Below, piece after piece: positions 54,287 through 61,896 of a DNA stretch of 64,000 nt. Under the pieces are notes generated by a model, which made no database searches, was not told where the DNA came from, and saw only the letters and a program-made list of their open reading frames with translations. A program made the position numbers and the translations under genes. The stretch comes from Sinomicrobium weinanense (lineage in GTDB: Bacteria; Bacteroidota; Bacteroidia; Flavobacteriales; Flavobacteriaceae), in NCBI RefSeq assembly GCF_018863395.1, contig NZ_JAHKRR010000002.1:735896-799895 (forward strand), given 5' to 3'. Within the stretch, counting starts at the first letter, position 1. Every line of letters begins with the position of its first letter.

Positions 54287-54310
54287 TTACTTTGAAATTC
54301 AAAGTACTTT
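54287..54310 (+). promoter_or_regulatory. Second promoter and operator, before creD
   Basis: TTACTTTG (54287-54294) is one mismatch from the -7 consensus. It is followed at the same distance as in the first site by TTCAAAGTACTTTAAAAA (palindrome core 54301-54310). This repeats the arrangement at 53337-53360 and suggests that creD has its own regulated start. Confidence 0.65.
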
Positions 54311-54324
54311 AAAAACAAAACAAC

Positions 54325-55701
54325 ATGGAAAATACTCAGAAAAACACCGGCAAAATCGGCCACTGGCTTAAAAACTCAATTACAGCAAGAATGTTTATGA
54401 TCGCTTTTTTGATCCTCGTTCTGCTCATTCCGCTTTCCTATATCCAGGACCTGATAAGCGAACGTTCGAAACGCAAAGAAGGGGTTGTAAAAGAAATCAG
54501 CGAAAAATGGGGCGGAGAGGTGCTGTTTTACGGACCTGTCCTGAAAGTGCCATACAAAACATTCCAGGAGAAAACGGTAACAGACCAGAATACGAAAAAA
54601 GTCTATACCGAAATCACTGAAAGCATTAACTATGCATATTTCTTTCCGGAAAACCTCGCCATAGACACCAGGATAGACCCGGAAGAAAAATATTACGGCA
54701 TCTATAAAACCTCTGTCTTTGAAAGTAAAATGGATATTTCGGGAGTCTTTACAAAGCCGGACTTCAGCGAGCAGGAGATCAGTGATGAGCATATACTGTG
54801 GGACAAGGCAAAAATCATCATCCGGACCTCGAACCTCAAAGGTGTTAATAACAAGCTACAAATAAACTTCAACGAAAACCATTACAATTTCGAGTCGAAG
54901 TACAGCGTAAAAGCAGGCCATGGCAACAGTTACACTCCCCTTCATACCGTGGAAAGCTCAGTGCTGCTGAAGGAAGACCTTCCGTTAAAATCCGGTACAG
55001 ATTTCCACCTGTCCCTTCACATAAAGGGGAGCCAGCAGATAAGTTTCGTTCCCGTTGGAAAGGAAACCACGGCAAAGATCTCCTCTCACTGGAAAACCGC
55101 CAATTTCTTCGGGGAATTTCTGCCGTATAACGAAAATAAGATCCACAAGGACGGCTTTGATGCAAGGTGGAAGGTTCTGGATATTAACAGGCCATTTTCT
55201 CAACAACATTTTAACCAGCTACCTGATCTCAATGAATTTGCTTTCGGAGTAAACTTTATGATCCCTGTGGATGAGTATCAGAAAAGCGACCGTTCTGCAA
55301 AATACGGTTTCCTGGTGATCAGTCTCACTTTTCTTATCTTCTTTCTTATACAGACTATGAGCAAAATAGGCATCCACCCGTTCCAGTATCTTATGATCGG
55401 CCTTGCGCTGACCATGTTCTATACCCTGCTGCTATCGATATCCGAACACAGCAATTTCTTCAGGGCCTACCTGGTGGCCGGGAGCTCAGTGGTTGCACTG
55501 ATTACGGTCTACTCTCACTCCATATTAAAGACCCGGAAATTTTCTGCCTTCATATTCCTTTCTCTAACCGTACTCTATTCCTTTATATATGTTATCATCC
55601 AACTGGAAAACTATGCGCTTTTGGTAGGAAGTATAGGCCTGTTCCTTATCCTGGCCACCGTGATGTTCATATCCAGAAAGGTGGATTGGGGCCACAGTTA
55701 A
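54325..55701 (+). CDS. creD: Cell envelope integrity protein CreD
   Basis: A 458-residue inner-membrane protein: one N-terminal helix, a large periplasmic domain (about 50-320) and five or six C-terminal helices. Family segments include AYFFPENLAIDTRIDPEEKYYGIYK and FTFLIFFLIQT-like helices with HPFQYLMIGLALTMFYTLLLSISEH. In Enterobacteria creD is induced by the CreBC system and affects colicin and beta-lactam sensitivity. Here control is instead by the neighbouring winged-helix protein. It ends in the inverted repeat shared with the rhodanese gene. Confidence 0.92.
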   Translation: MENTQKNTGKIGHWLKNSITARMFMIAFLILVLLIPLSYIQDLISERSKRKEGVVKEISEKWGGEVLFYGPVLKVPYKTFQEKTVTDQNTKKVYTEITESINYAYFFPENLAIDTRIDPEEKYYGIYKTSVFESKMDISGVFTKPDFSEQEISDEHILWDKAKIIIRTSNLKGVNNKLQINFNENHYNFESKYSVKAGHGNSYTPLHTVESSVLLKEDLPLKSGTDFHLSLHIKGSQQISFVPVGKETTAKISSHWKTANFFGEFLPYNENKIHKDGFDARWKVLDINRPFSQQHFNQLPDLNEFAFGVNFMIPVDEYQKSDRSAKYGFLVISLTFLIFFLIQTMSKIGIHPFQYLMIGLALTMFYTLLLSISEHSNFFRAYLVAGSSVVALITVYSHSILKTRKFSAFIFLSLTVLYSFIYVIIQLENYALLVGSIGLFLILATVMFISRKVDWGHS

Positions 55702-55720
55702 GCCTGTGGAAAGTGGTGGG

Positions 55721-55832
55721 TATTCAGTATTCGGTGACCTGAGGTCGGACCACGGCCCTGCCAATGACCGGCAAACCGGCAGGCAGTTTCGCTCAACAAC
55801 ACCGAATACTGATCACCGAATACCGGTTATTC
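55721..55832. repeat. Heptamer inverted repeat between convergent creD and rhodanese genes
   Basis: TATTCAGTATTCGGTGACC on the left matches the complement ACCGAATACTGATCACCGAA on the right, with a GC-rich centre (CCGGCAAACCGGC). It is closely related to the element at 16031-16126 and reaches into the last codons of the rhodanese gene. Confidence 0.7.
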
Positions 55833-56141
55833 CTCCACAGTCTCCCCTTCCCATTCCATAATACCTCCCAGCAGGTTATGTGCTTCTTCAAACCCAAGCT
55901 GGTTCATAATATTACAGGCCTGTGCACTTCTGGCACCGGAACGGCAATACACATAATAGGTTTTTGACTTGTCCAGCTTTTCCAGTTCGTCTATGAACCC
56001 CTGTCCCTGCCGGATGTCGATATTTATTGCGTTGGGAATATAGCCTTCTTCATACTCTTCTTCCGTACGGACATCCAGGATCACTGCATTGTTGTCGCTT
56101 TCCAGCTGTTCCGCCCATTCCTCTTGAATCAAATCTGCCAT
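55827..56141 (-). CDS. Rhodanese-like sulfurtransferase, single domain
   Basis: A 104-residue rhodanese. The active-site loop CRSGARS has its Cys at about residue 66, and VILDVRTEEEYEEGYIPNAINI is the usual N-terminal motif. It would carry a persulfide on the Cys; the physiological acceptor is unknown. Cytosolic, no signal peptide. The 56142-56358 spacer upstream has no gene. Confidence 0.9.
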   Translation of the reverse strand: MADLIQEEWAEQLESDNNAVILDVRTEEEYEEGYIPNAINIDIRQGQGFIDELEKLDKSKTYYVYCRSGARSAQACNIMNQLGFEEAHNLLGGIMEWEGETVEE

Positions 56142-56358
56142 AATTTTATTTTGTTATGCTTGTATAAAAATACACAAACTATTAATACTCAAAAGTCTGT
56201 ATAGACTTATTATCCTGTTTTAGTTATCAAATGCCCATTACGGACTTTCAAAATTACACAAAACTAAAAAATCCGGAGCCGTTAAGCCCGGATTATTTAT
56301 TGAATTGTTACGTTTATATCGGTGTTTTTACGCCAAACTGTATTATACTTTTTCCGTT

Positions 56359-56982
56359 TTATATTTTAATCCTGCAACCTATGGCCTTGGTGGTATTGAT
56401 TCTTATTTCCTTTCCACGGAGCATGGCATTCACCGCATCTTCCACATAACGGGTTTCCACAGAGGCTTCGTCCTGGTAATTATCGTCTATGGCCCCTATA
56501 TATTTCACCTCATTGCCCGCTTTCGTTTTTTCCAGGAGAAAGACATGGGGTGTTCTGGCCGCCCCGTATTTCGGGAATATTTTTTGTCCGTCATCCAGCA
56601 GGTAAGGGAAAGTAAACCCTTTTTCCTCCGCACGCACTTTCATGGCCTCAAAACCGTCTTTAGGAGATTTTTCCGGATTGTTGGGGTTTATAGCTATTAC
56701 CGGAACCCCTTGTTTCTTGTATTTCTGGTCCAGAGCTATGATCCTGTCTTCATAAGCCTGTGCATAAGGGCAGGTATTACAGGTAAATATTACAAGGTAT
56801 CCCCTGGCCTCCTTATAATCTGACAGAGACACCATTCTGCCGTCTACATTCTTCAGACTGAAATCCGTAGCCAGATCTCCTATCTCATATCCGTCGTCAT
56901 ACCCCGGCTCCCGGTCTTTAGCCGAAAGTGAGCTCATTGTGGCAACAATGGCCAGGAGTAATAAGGTTTTCATTGTTTTCAT
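56359..56982 (-). CDS. Secreted thioredoxin-fold (redoxin/AhpC-like) protein
   Basis: A 207-residue protein with a signal peptide (LLLLAIVATMSSLSA) and a peroxiredoxin-like fold: DFSLKNVDGRMVSLSDYKE, then FTCNTCPYAQAYEDR with a CxxC pair, and ARTPHVFLLE with the cis-Pro. It probably reduces or forms disulfides in the periplasm. Its ATG overlaps the TlpA-like gene stop by four bases, so the two are coupled. Unusual: the motif is CNTC, not CPHC. Confidence 0.85.
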   Translation of the reverse strand: MKTMKTLLLLAIVATMSSLSAKDREPGYDDGYEIGDLATDFSLKNVDGRMVSLSDYKEARGYLVIFTCNTCPYAQAYEDRIIALDQKYKKQGVPVIAINPNNPEKSPKDGFEAMKVRAEEKGFTFPYLLDDGQKIFPKYGAARTPHVFLLEKTKAGNEVKYIGAIDDNYQDEASVETRYVEDAVNAMLRGKEIRINTTKAIGCRIKI

Positions 56983-57539
56983 CGGTTGTCATTTAAAGTA
57001 TTCAGGTTGTTTTCCAGCTCTTCGTATGTCATGGACGACTCGTAAAAGGCCCGGTTTTCCTTGTTGTATATCAGGGTGGCCGGTATGGCGCCGGACCATT
57101 CTGTATTCACCTTGGGGATCCAGTCGTTCTGTTTGGGGTCGTTCAGTACCACGACCTTGGATCTCAGTTTCTTTTCCCGGAGAAAAGGAAGCAACTTCTT
57201 TTCCAGCATCCCGGGCATATCCAGGCTCACCAGTATCACCTCCACTCCTTTATCATTATATTCTTTTTGAAGTCTTTCAAAATAAGGCAATTCCGCAACA
57301 CAAGGCCTGCACCAGGTGGCCCAGAAATTAATCACATAGGTCTTATTATCCTTTATATATAAAAAACGTTCAAAACCTGCAAAATCGTATACATCCACCT
57401 TTATACTGTCGTTAGACACTATGTACTTGGGAGGAAAATCCGCCAGGCTCGTTTCCCCCGCTGCGGCTTTATCCTTCCCCGGATCTGTCTTGCAGAATGT
57501 TAAAATTACAAAAAATACACTAGTAACCAGTAGTTTCAT
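56979..57539 (-). CDS. TlpA-family disulfide reductase
   Basis: A 186-residue periplasmic thioredoxin-like protein: N-terminal signal (MKLLVTSVFFVILTFC, possibly a lipoprotein with Cys16), active site NFWATWCRPCVAELPYF with the WCxxC pair and SGAIPATLIYN with the cis-Pro. It keeps cysteines reduced for cytochrome or envelope protein maturation. ATG at 57539 is preferred to an upstream ATG at 57572 because it begins the signal. The overlapping redoxin gene follows. Confidence 0.88.
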   Translation of the reverse strand: MKLLVTSVFFVILTFCKTDPGKDKAAAGETSLADFPPKYIVSNDSIKVDVYDFAGFERFLYIKDNKTYVINFWATWCRPCVAELPYFERLQKEYNDKGVEVILVSLDMPGMLEKKLLPFLREKKLRSKVVVLNDPKQNDWIPKVNTEWSGAIPATLIYNKENRAFYESSMTYEELENNLNTLNDNR

Positions 57540-57637
57540 GTGCTTGTTTTTTAAGACATTAATCCCGTTCATACAGATAAAAATATAAACTCTTCCGTTC
57601 CATCCAGATCTTTTAACAAAAATTTATCAGATAAATA

Positions 57638-57708
57638 TTTGGGCGGAATGAAAAACTTATTATACATTTGTATGTACAAATATTGTACAGACAGATATTG
57701 TATAGACA
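57638..57708 (+). promoter_or_regulatory. marR promoter with palindromic and repeated operator
   Basis: TTTG (57638-57641), 21 bp, TACATTTG (57663-57670). The -7 box overlaps the palindrome TTTGTATGTACAAA (57667-57680). Two direct repeats follow, TATTGTACAGACA (57681-57693) and TATTGTATAGACA (57696-57708), ending at the start codon. This arrangement suits autorepression by MarR. Confidence 0.7.
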
Positions 57709-57709
57709 A

Positions 57710-58159
57710 ATGAGAATCGAAGATATTATCAAAACGGAAAAAATGCACAGTCACTCCAGGACTATTATAAACCTGATGTATACCGCAAATGAAATAAGCA
57801 GCAAAACTTCCGAAGCGATAAAACCATACGATATTTCCCTGCCCCAGTTCAATGTATTGCGTATCCTGAAGGGACAGAAAGGGAACCCCGCAAACCTGCA
57901 GACCATACAGGAACGCATGGTCGCGAGGACGAGCAACACCACCCGGATCGTGGACAAGCTGATAGATAAAGGACTGGTAAAGCGGATCCAATGCCCTCAA
58001 AACAGGCGAAAAGTGGAAATATTCATCACGGAAAGCGGTCTGGAACTGGTAGACAAAGTCAGTGTGGCCGTAACCCGTATTGAAAAACAGATCATAAAAG
58101 ACCTGAGTGAAAAAGAACTGGAAACATTCAATCACACCCTCGATACCCTGAGAAGTTAA
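57710..58159 (+). CDS. MarR-family transcriptional regulator
   Basis: A 149-residue winged helix with the central HTH (LPQFNVLRILKGQKGNPANLQTIQERMVARTSNTTRIVDKL) and a wing (RRKVEIFITESG), flanked by dimerisation helices. It lies 37 bp before a nitroreductase gene and one gene before yceI, a set often linked to quinone or electrophile stress. It probably binds the palindrome and repeats upstream. ATG at 57710 lies directly after them; a TTG 14 codons upstream would read through the operator. Confidence 0.9.
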   Translation: MRIEDIIKTEKMHSHSRTIINLMYTANEISSKTSEAIKPYDISLPQFNVLRILKGQKGNPANLQTIQERMVARTSNTTRIVDKLIDKGLVKRIQCPQNRRKVEIFITESGLELVDKVSVAVTRIEKQIIKDLSEKELETFNHTLDTLRS

Positions 58160-58196
58160 TAACAAATAAAAATAAACCTTAATAACTAAAACAAAA

Positions 58197-58829
58197 ATGA
58201 GTACGATAATCGAATCCCTCAACTGGAGGTATGCAACCAAAAAGTTCGACCCCAGTAAGAAAGTATCTGCGGAAGACCTGGCCACACTAAAAGAAGCCAT
58301 ACGTTTATCTGCATCATCTTATGGCCTACAACCCTATGAAGTGCTGGTCATCGAAGACCCGGAGATCCGCAAACAGCTGAAGGAAGTCTCCTGGGGGCAG
58401 CCACAGATCACAGATGCCTCACACCTCATTGTCTTTGCCAATAAGACCAATGTTACTGCAAAAGACACCGAGACTTATATGAATAACATCAGCAAGACGA
58501 GAAATATCCCGGTGGAAAGCCTGTCCGGTTTCAACGACATGATAAACAATACGGTGGTCACCCTGCCAGAGGACGTAAAAAACACCTGGACTGCCAAACA
58601 GACCTACCTTGCACTGGGAAGCCTGCTGGCAACCGCGGCCGAACTCCGTATCGATGCCTGCCCAATGGAGGGTTTTGACGCCGAAGGTTACAATAAAATA
58701 CTCGGATTGGACAAAAAAGGGCTCAACGCTGCGGTCATTGCCACGATCGGATACCGCTCCGAGGAGGATGATACCCAGCACTATGCCAAGGTAAGACGTA
58801 CAGCCGAAGAATTATTTACCACTTTATAA
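58197..58829 (+). CDS. NAD(P)H nitroreductase family protein (NfsB-like)
   Basis: A 210-residue FMN-dependent enzyme: LNWRYATKKFDPSKKVS, RLSASSYGLQPYEVLVI, TYLALGSLLATAAELRIDACPMEGFD and TIGYRSEEDD match the oxygen-insensitive nitroreductase/dihydropteridine reductase group. It reduces nitro compounds or quinones by two electrons. Co-transcribed with marR, so induction by quinones or similar compounds is likely. Confidence 0.92.
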   Translation: MSTIIESLNWRYATKKFDPSKKVSAEDLATLKEAIRLSASSYGLQPYEVLVIEDPEIRKQLKEVSWGQPQITDASHLIVFANKTNVTAKDTETYMNNISKTRNIPVESLSGFNDMINNTVVTLPEDVKNTWTAKQTYLALGSLLATAAELRIDACPMEGFDAEGYNKILGLDKKGLNAAVIATIGYRSEEDDTQHYAKVRRTAEELFTTL

Positions 58830-58863
58830 AATAAAAAACAGCAGAGGTTGAACAGAAATCATC

Positions 58864-58893
58864 TATTTTTGAAGCTATTCAAACCTGTACAGA
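58864..58893 (+). promoter_or_regulatory. Possible promoter and half operator for yceI
   Basis: TATTTTTG (58864-58871) fits the -7 consensus, and TGTACAGA about 15 bp later repeats the core of the sites upstream of marR. No good -33 element was seen. Confidence 0.4.
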
Positions 58894-58935
58894 TAACAAA
58901 AAAACATAAACATCAAATTTAACATTGAGAATAAC

Positions 58936-59514
58936 ATGAAAAACAAATTTGCAAAAGCAGTCCTGGCCCTGGTGGTCGCATTCAGCGCCACCGCATTTAC
59001 TTCCGTAGAGAAGGAAGAGAAAGAAGTAGACGTTAAAACCAGCAAAGTCACCTGGAAAGGGTATAAAGTTACCGGATCTCATGAAGGTACTGTAAACCTC
59101 CAAAAAGGTACACTTACCTTCGAAGGCGATAAATTAGCAGGAGGTGAGTTTGTCGTAGACATGGCCTCCCTGACCAGCACCGACCTGGAAGGAGAATACC
59201 AGGGTAAACTGAACGGTCACCTGAAATCTGACGACTTTTTCGGTGTGGAGGCACATCCTACCTCCAAATTGGTATTTACCGAAGTAAAATCCACGGGAAA
59301 AAATGCCTATGAAGTTACCGGTGACCTTACCATAAAAGGAAAAACACATCCCGTTACTTTTGAACTTTCCGTTTATGGCAACAAAGCCACCGGAGCTGTT
59401 AAAGTGGACAGGACTAAATATGATATTAAATACAAATCCGGGAATTTCTTCGAAAACCTGGGAGATAATATCATCTACGACGAATTCGATCTCGTAGTAG
59501 ATCTGAATTTCTAA
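58936..59514 (+). CDS. YceI-family lipocalin-like protein
   Basis: A 192-residue periplasmic protein with a signal peptide (AVLALVVAFSATAFTS). The mature part is the YceI barrel (VDVKTSKVTWKGYKVTGSH, GHLKSDDFFGVEAHPTSKLVF, DLTIKGKTHPVTFEL, FDLVVDLNF), which binds long isoprenoid chains such as ubiquinone-like molecules. The partner here may be a menaquinone derivative. It follows the nitroreductase gene by 106 bp and ends in a clear terminator. Confidence 0.93.
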   Translation: MKNKFAKAVLALVVAFSATAFTSVEKEEKEVDVKTSKVTWKGYKVTGSHEGTVNLQKGTLTFEGDKLAGGEFVVDMASLTSTDLEGEYQGKLNGHLKSDDFFGVEAHPTSKLVFTEVKSTGKNAYEVTGDLTIKGKTHPVTFELSVYGNKATGAVKVDRTKYDIKYKSGNFFENLGDNIIYDEFDLVVDLNF

Positions 59515-59551
59515 GTAAGGATCGGGAAAAAATAGCTATAAGAAAGAAATG

Positions 59552-59583
59552 AGGCTCCTTTTGACAAAAAAGGGGCCTTTTTT
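59552..59583 (+). terminator. Terminator after yceI
   Basis: AGGCTCCTTTT (59552-59562) and AAAAGGGGCCT (59568-59578), then T residues. Confidence 0.88.
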
Positions 59584-59623
59584 AATGAAGGGCTAAAAAA
59601 ATGTTATAAATTCCATTTACAGC

Positions 59624-59653
59624 TTGCAGGTTTCATTTTCCTTTCTATATTTG
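59624..59653 (+). promoter_or_regulatory. trp operon promoter
   Basis: TTG (59624-59626), exactly 19 bp, TATATTTG (59646-59653). The transcript should begin near 59658-59660, about 15 nt before the leader peptide start codon. Confidence 0.8.
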
Positions 59654-59674
59654 TATCTCGAAAATCAACGCGAA

Positions 59675-59731
59675 ATGCAACTTATTTTAAATATTGCCTG
59701 GTGGTGGAATAACTTACGTCAAAAGTCGTGA
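59675..59731 (+). CDS. trpL: trp leader peptide with three consecutive Trp codons
   Basis: The 18-codon frame reads MQLILNIAWWWNNLRQKS and ends TGA at 59729-59731. Codons 9-11 (59699-59707) are TGG-TGG-TGG, extreme for the rarest amino acid, and the frame lies between a perfect promoter and a terminator upstream of trpE. Ribosome stalling at these codons would signal low charged tRNA-Trp. The design matches the E. coli leader peptide in principle (there [14 protein letters not shown]) but has no sequence kinship. No Shine-Dalgarno site, as usual in this group. Confidence 0.88.
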   Translation: MQLILNIAWWWNNLRQKS

Positions 59732-59802
59732 GCTAGGGCACTATTAGGTTTTTTTAAAGTAAAAAAATATACAGGGCTTGTCATCACGACAAGCCTTTTT
59801 TT
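59713..59802 (+). promoter_or_regulatory. trp attenuator: pause hairpin, antiterminator and terminator
   Basis: Three mutually exclusive pairings are visible. Segments 1:2: CTTACG (59713-59718) with CGTGAG (59727-59732). Segments 2:3: GTCGTGA (59725-59731) with TCACGAC (59784-59790). Segments 3:4: the terminator GGCTTGTC (59775-59782) with GACAAGCC (59788-59795), then seven T residues. A ribosome stalled on the Trp codons covers segment 1, frees segment 2 to pair with 3 and prevents termination. A ribosome reaching the stop codon covers segment 2, so the terminator forms. Segment 3 overlaps the terminator loop and 3' arm. Confidence 0.85.
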
Positions 59803-59831
59803 GTTTTTAAGACTTTTTAATTTTATGTATA

Positions 59832-61226
59832 ATGATTCACCTGACCACAAACTACAAGCAGATCCTCGCGGATACCATAACCCCGGTAAGCGTATACCTC
59901 AAACTACGCGACAGGTATCCCAACAGCCTGTTACTGGAAGGTAGCGATTACCATGCCAGCGACAACAGTTTTTCTTATATATGCTGCAATCCCATAGCCA
60001 GCATTGAGATCAAAGACGAAACCATCACGGAGTCCTATCCCGACGGCAATACGAAAAAAACCGCGATCGACCGGGAAACCAACGTACCCGGGGCCATTCA
60101 TCAGTTTGCTGGCACTTTCAAATCGAAAGACAACGGGTTCAAATTTATCAACAAGGGGTTATTCGGTTACATTGCCTACGACGGGGTTCGTTATTTCGAA
60201 GATATTGAGATCACCCCGAAAGAAGGCTCCCTGGATATCCCCGATATCTATTACGCGGTTTATCAGAATATCATCGCCATAAATCACTTTAAGAACGAAG
60301 CCTATATCTTCTGTCACAGTGTAGACGGCACCAACAACATTCCCGAAATAGAACAACTGCTGCAATCCAAAAACTTTGCCACTTACAACTTTACAAAAAC
60401 AGGCGATCCGGTTTCCAACCTCACGGATGAAGAATACAAGCAAAACGTGGATTTTGCCAAGAAACATTGTCACAGGGGCGATGTGTTCCAGCTCGTATTG
60501 TCCAAAAGGTTCTCTCAGAAATTCAAGGGCGATGAATTTAATGTATACCGTGCCCTGAGGAGCATTAATCCCTCCCCTTACCTGTTCTTCTTTGACTATG
60601 GCAACTTTAAGATATTCGGTTCTTCGCCCGAAGCCCAACTGGTCATAAAAAACAGGAAAGCCGAGATCCATCCCATCGCAGGCACCTTCCGGCGTACAGG
60701 GAACGACGAGCAGGATACCATCCTGGCCAGGCAGCTTGCCGAAGACGCCAAAGAAAATGCCGAGCACGTGATGCTGGTAGATCTTGCCCGTAACGACCTC
60801 AGCCGCCACGGACATGAGGTAAAAGTAGAAACCTACCGGGAAGTGCAGTTCTTTTCGCATGTTATTCACCTGGTCTCCAAGGTCACGGGAAAACTGCACG
60901 ACCACGCCTCTACCATGCAGGTTGTGGCCGACACCTTCCCTGCCGGAACCCTGAGCGGCGCCCCGAAACACATGGCCATGCAACTCATAGACAAATACGA
61001 GAACTGCAATCGCGATTTCTATGGCGGGGCTATTGGCTTTATGGATTTCGACGGAAATTACAATCACGCCATCATGATACGTACCTTTCTGAGCAAGAAC
61101 CACCAACTGCATTATCAGGCCGGAGCGGGACTGGTATCCGAATCTAATCCGGAAAGTGAACTCCAGGAAGTGTACAACAAACTCGGGGCATTGAACAAAG
61201 CCCTAGACCTGGCTGAAAGTATATAA
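59832..61226 (+). CDS. trpE: Anthranilate synthase component I
   Basis: A 464-residue chorismate-using enzyme. The N-terminal allosteric part shows LLLEGSDYH, where LLES-type sequences bind tryptophan in other TrpE proteins. The catalytic part has HCHRGDVFQLVLSKRF, IAGTFRRTGNDEQDT, HVMLVDLARNDLSRHG and GTLSGAPKHMAMQLID. It makes anthranilate from chorismate with TrpG-supplied ammonia. It follows the attenuator by 30 bp. Confidence 0.96.
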   Translation: MIHLTTNYKQILADTITPVSVYLKLRDRYPNSLLLEGSDYHASDNSFSYICCNPIASIEIKDETITESYPDGNTKKTAIDRETNVPGAIHQFAGTFKSKDNGFKFINKGLFGYIAYDGVRYFEDIEITPKEGSLDIPDIYYAVYQNIIAINHFKNEAYIFCHSVDGTNNIPEIEQLLQSKNFATYNFTKTGDPVSNLTDEEYKQNVDFAKKHCHRGDVFQLVLSKRFSQKFKGDEFNVYRALRSINPSPYLFFFDYGNFKIFGSSPEAQLVIKNRKAEIHPIAGTFRRTGNDEQDTILARQLAEDAKENAEHVMLVDLARNDLSRHGHEVKVETYREVQFFSHVIHLVSKVTGKLHDHASTMQVVADTFPAGTLSGAPKHMAMQLIDKYENCNRDFYGGAIGFMDFDGNYNHAIMIRTFLSKNHQLHYQAGAGLVSESNPESELQEVYNKLGALNKALDLAESI

Positions 61227-61254
61227 AGACAACACAAATCAGAAACCGGAATCG

Positions 61255-61830
61255 ATGAAAACGAAAAAAATACTGGTCATAGACAATTACGATAGCTTTA
61301 CGTACAACCTTGTACATTATCTGGAAGACCTCGGGTGTGAAGTCACCGTAAAGCGCAACGACCAACTCGAACTGGAAGAAGCAGCTCCTTTTGACAAGAT
61401 ACTGCTCTCCCCCGGCCCCGGCATCCCGGACGAAGCCGGACTTTTAAAAGCCATTATCAAAAAATATGCCCCCACCAAAAGCATACTGGGTGTTTGCCTG
61501 GGTCAGCAGGCCATAGGCGAAGTCTTCGGCGGCAGGATCACCAACCTGAACAAGGTATATCACGGGGTAGCCACCAAAGTAAAGATCACCGTAGATGACG
61601 AACCCCTTTTTAACGGATTGGACAAAGAGATCGAAGTAGGCCGGTACCACTCCTGGGTGGTCGACCCCGAACTACCCGAGGTCCTGGAAGCCACTTCATT
61701 CGATGAAACAGGCCAGGTCATGTCCCTTCGCCACAAAGAATATGACGTAAAAGGCGTACAATATCACCCGGAGTCAGTGCTTACTCCGGACGGAAAGAAG
61801 ATATTAGAAAACTGGATCGATACCCCGTAA
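61255..61830 (+). CDS. trpG: Anthranilate synthase component II (glutamine amidotransferase)
   Basis: A 191-residue class I amidotransferase: LVIDNYDSFTYNLV at the start, nucleophile in GVCLGQQAIGEVFGG (Cys near 83), and His/Glu in QYHPESVLT. It transfers ammonia to TrpE. The start lies 28 bp after trpE. The nearby PabA/TrpG families are alike, but the trp operon position settles it. Confidence 0.95.
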   Translation: MKTKKILVIDNYDSFTYNLVHYLEDLGCEVTVKRNDQLELEEAAPFDKILLSPGPGIPDEAGLLKAIIKKYAPTKSILGVCLGQQAIGEVFGGRITNLNKVYHGVATKVKITVDDEPLFNGLDKEIEVGRYHSWVVDPELPEVLEATSFDETGQVMSLRHKEYDVKGVQYHPESVLTPDGKKILENWIDTP

Positions 61831-61852
61831 AGACGCACGGCTGTGCATCTCT
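61831..61852. repeat. AGACGCAC-family palindrome between trpG and trpD
   Basis: AGACGCACGGCTGTGCATCT, directly after the trpG stop codon; related to the element at 13083-13131. Confidence 0.7.
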
Positions 61853-61896
61853 ATCCGGAAAGCCTTTAGAATAAAAAAGATTTAAAATACCACAAA

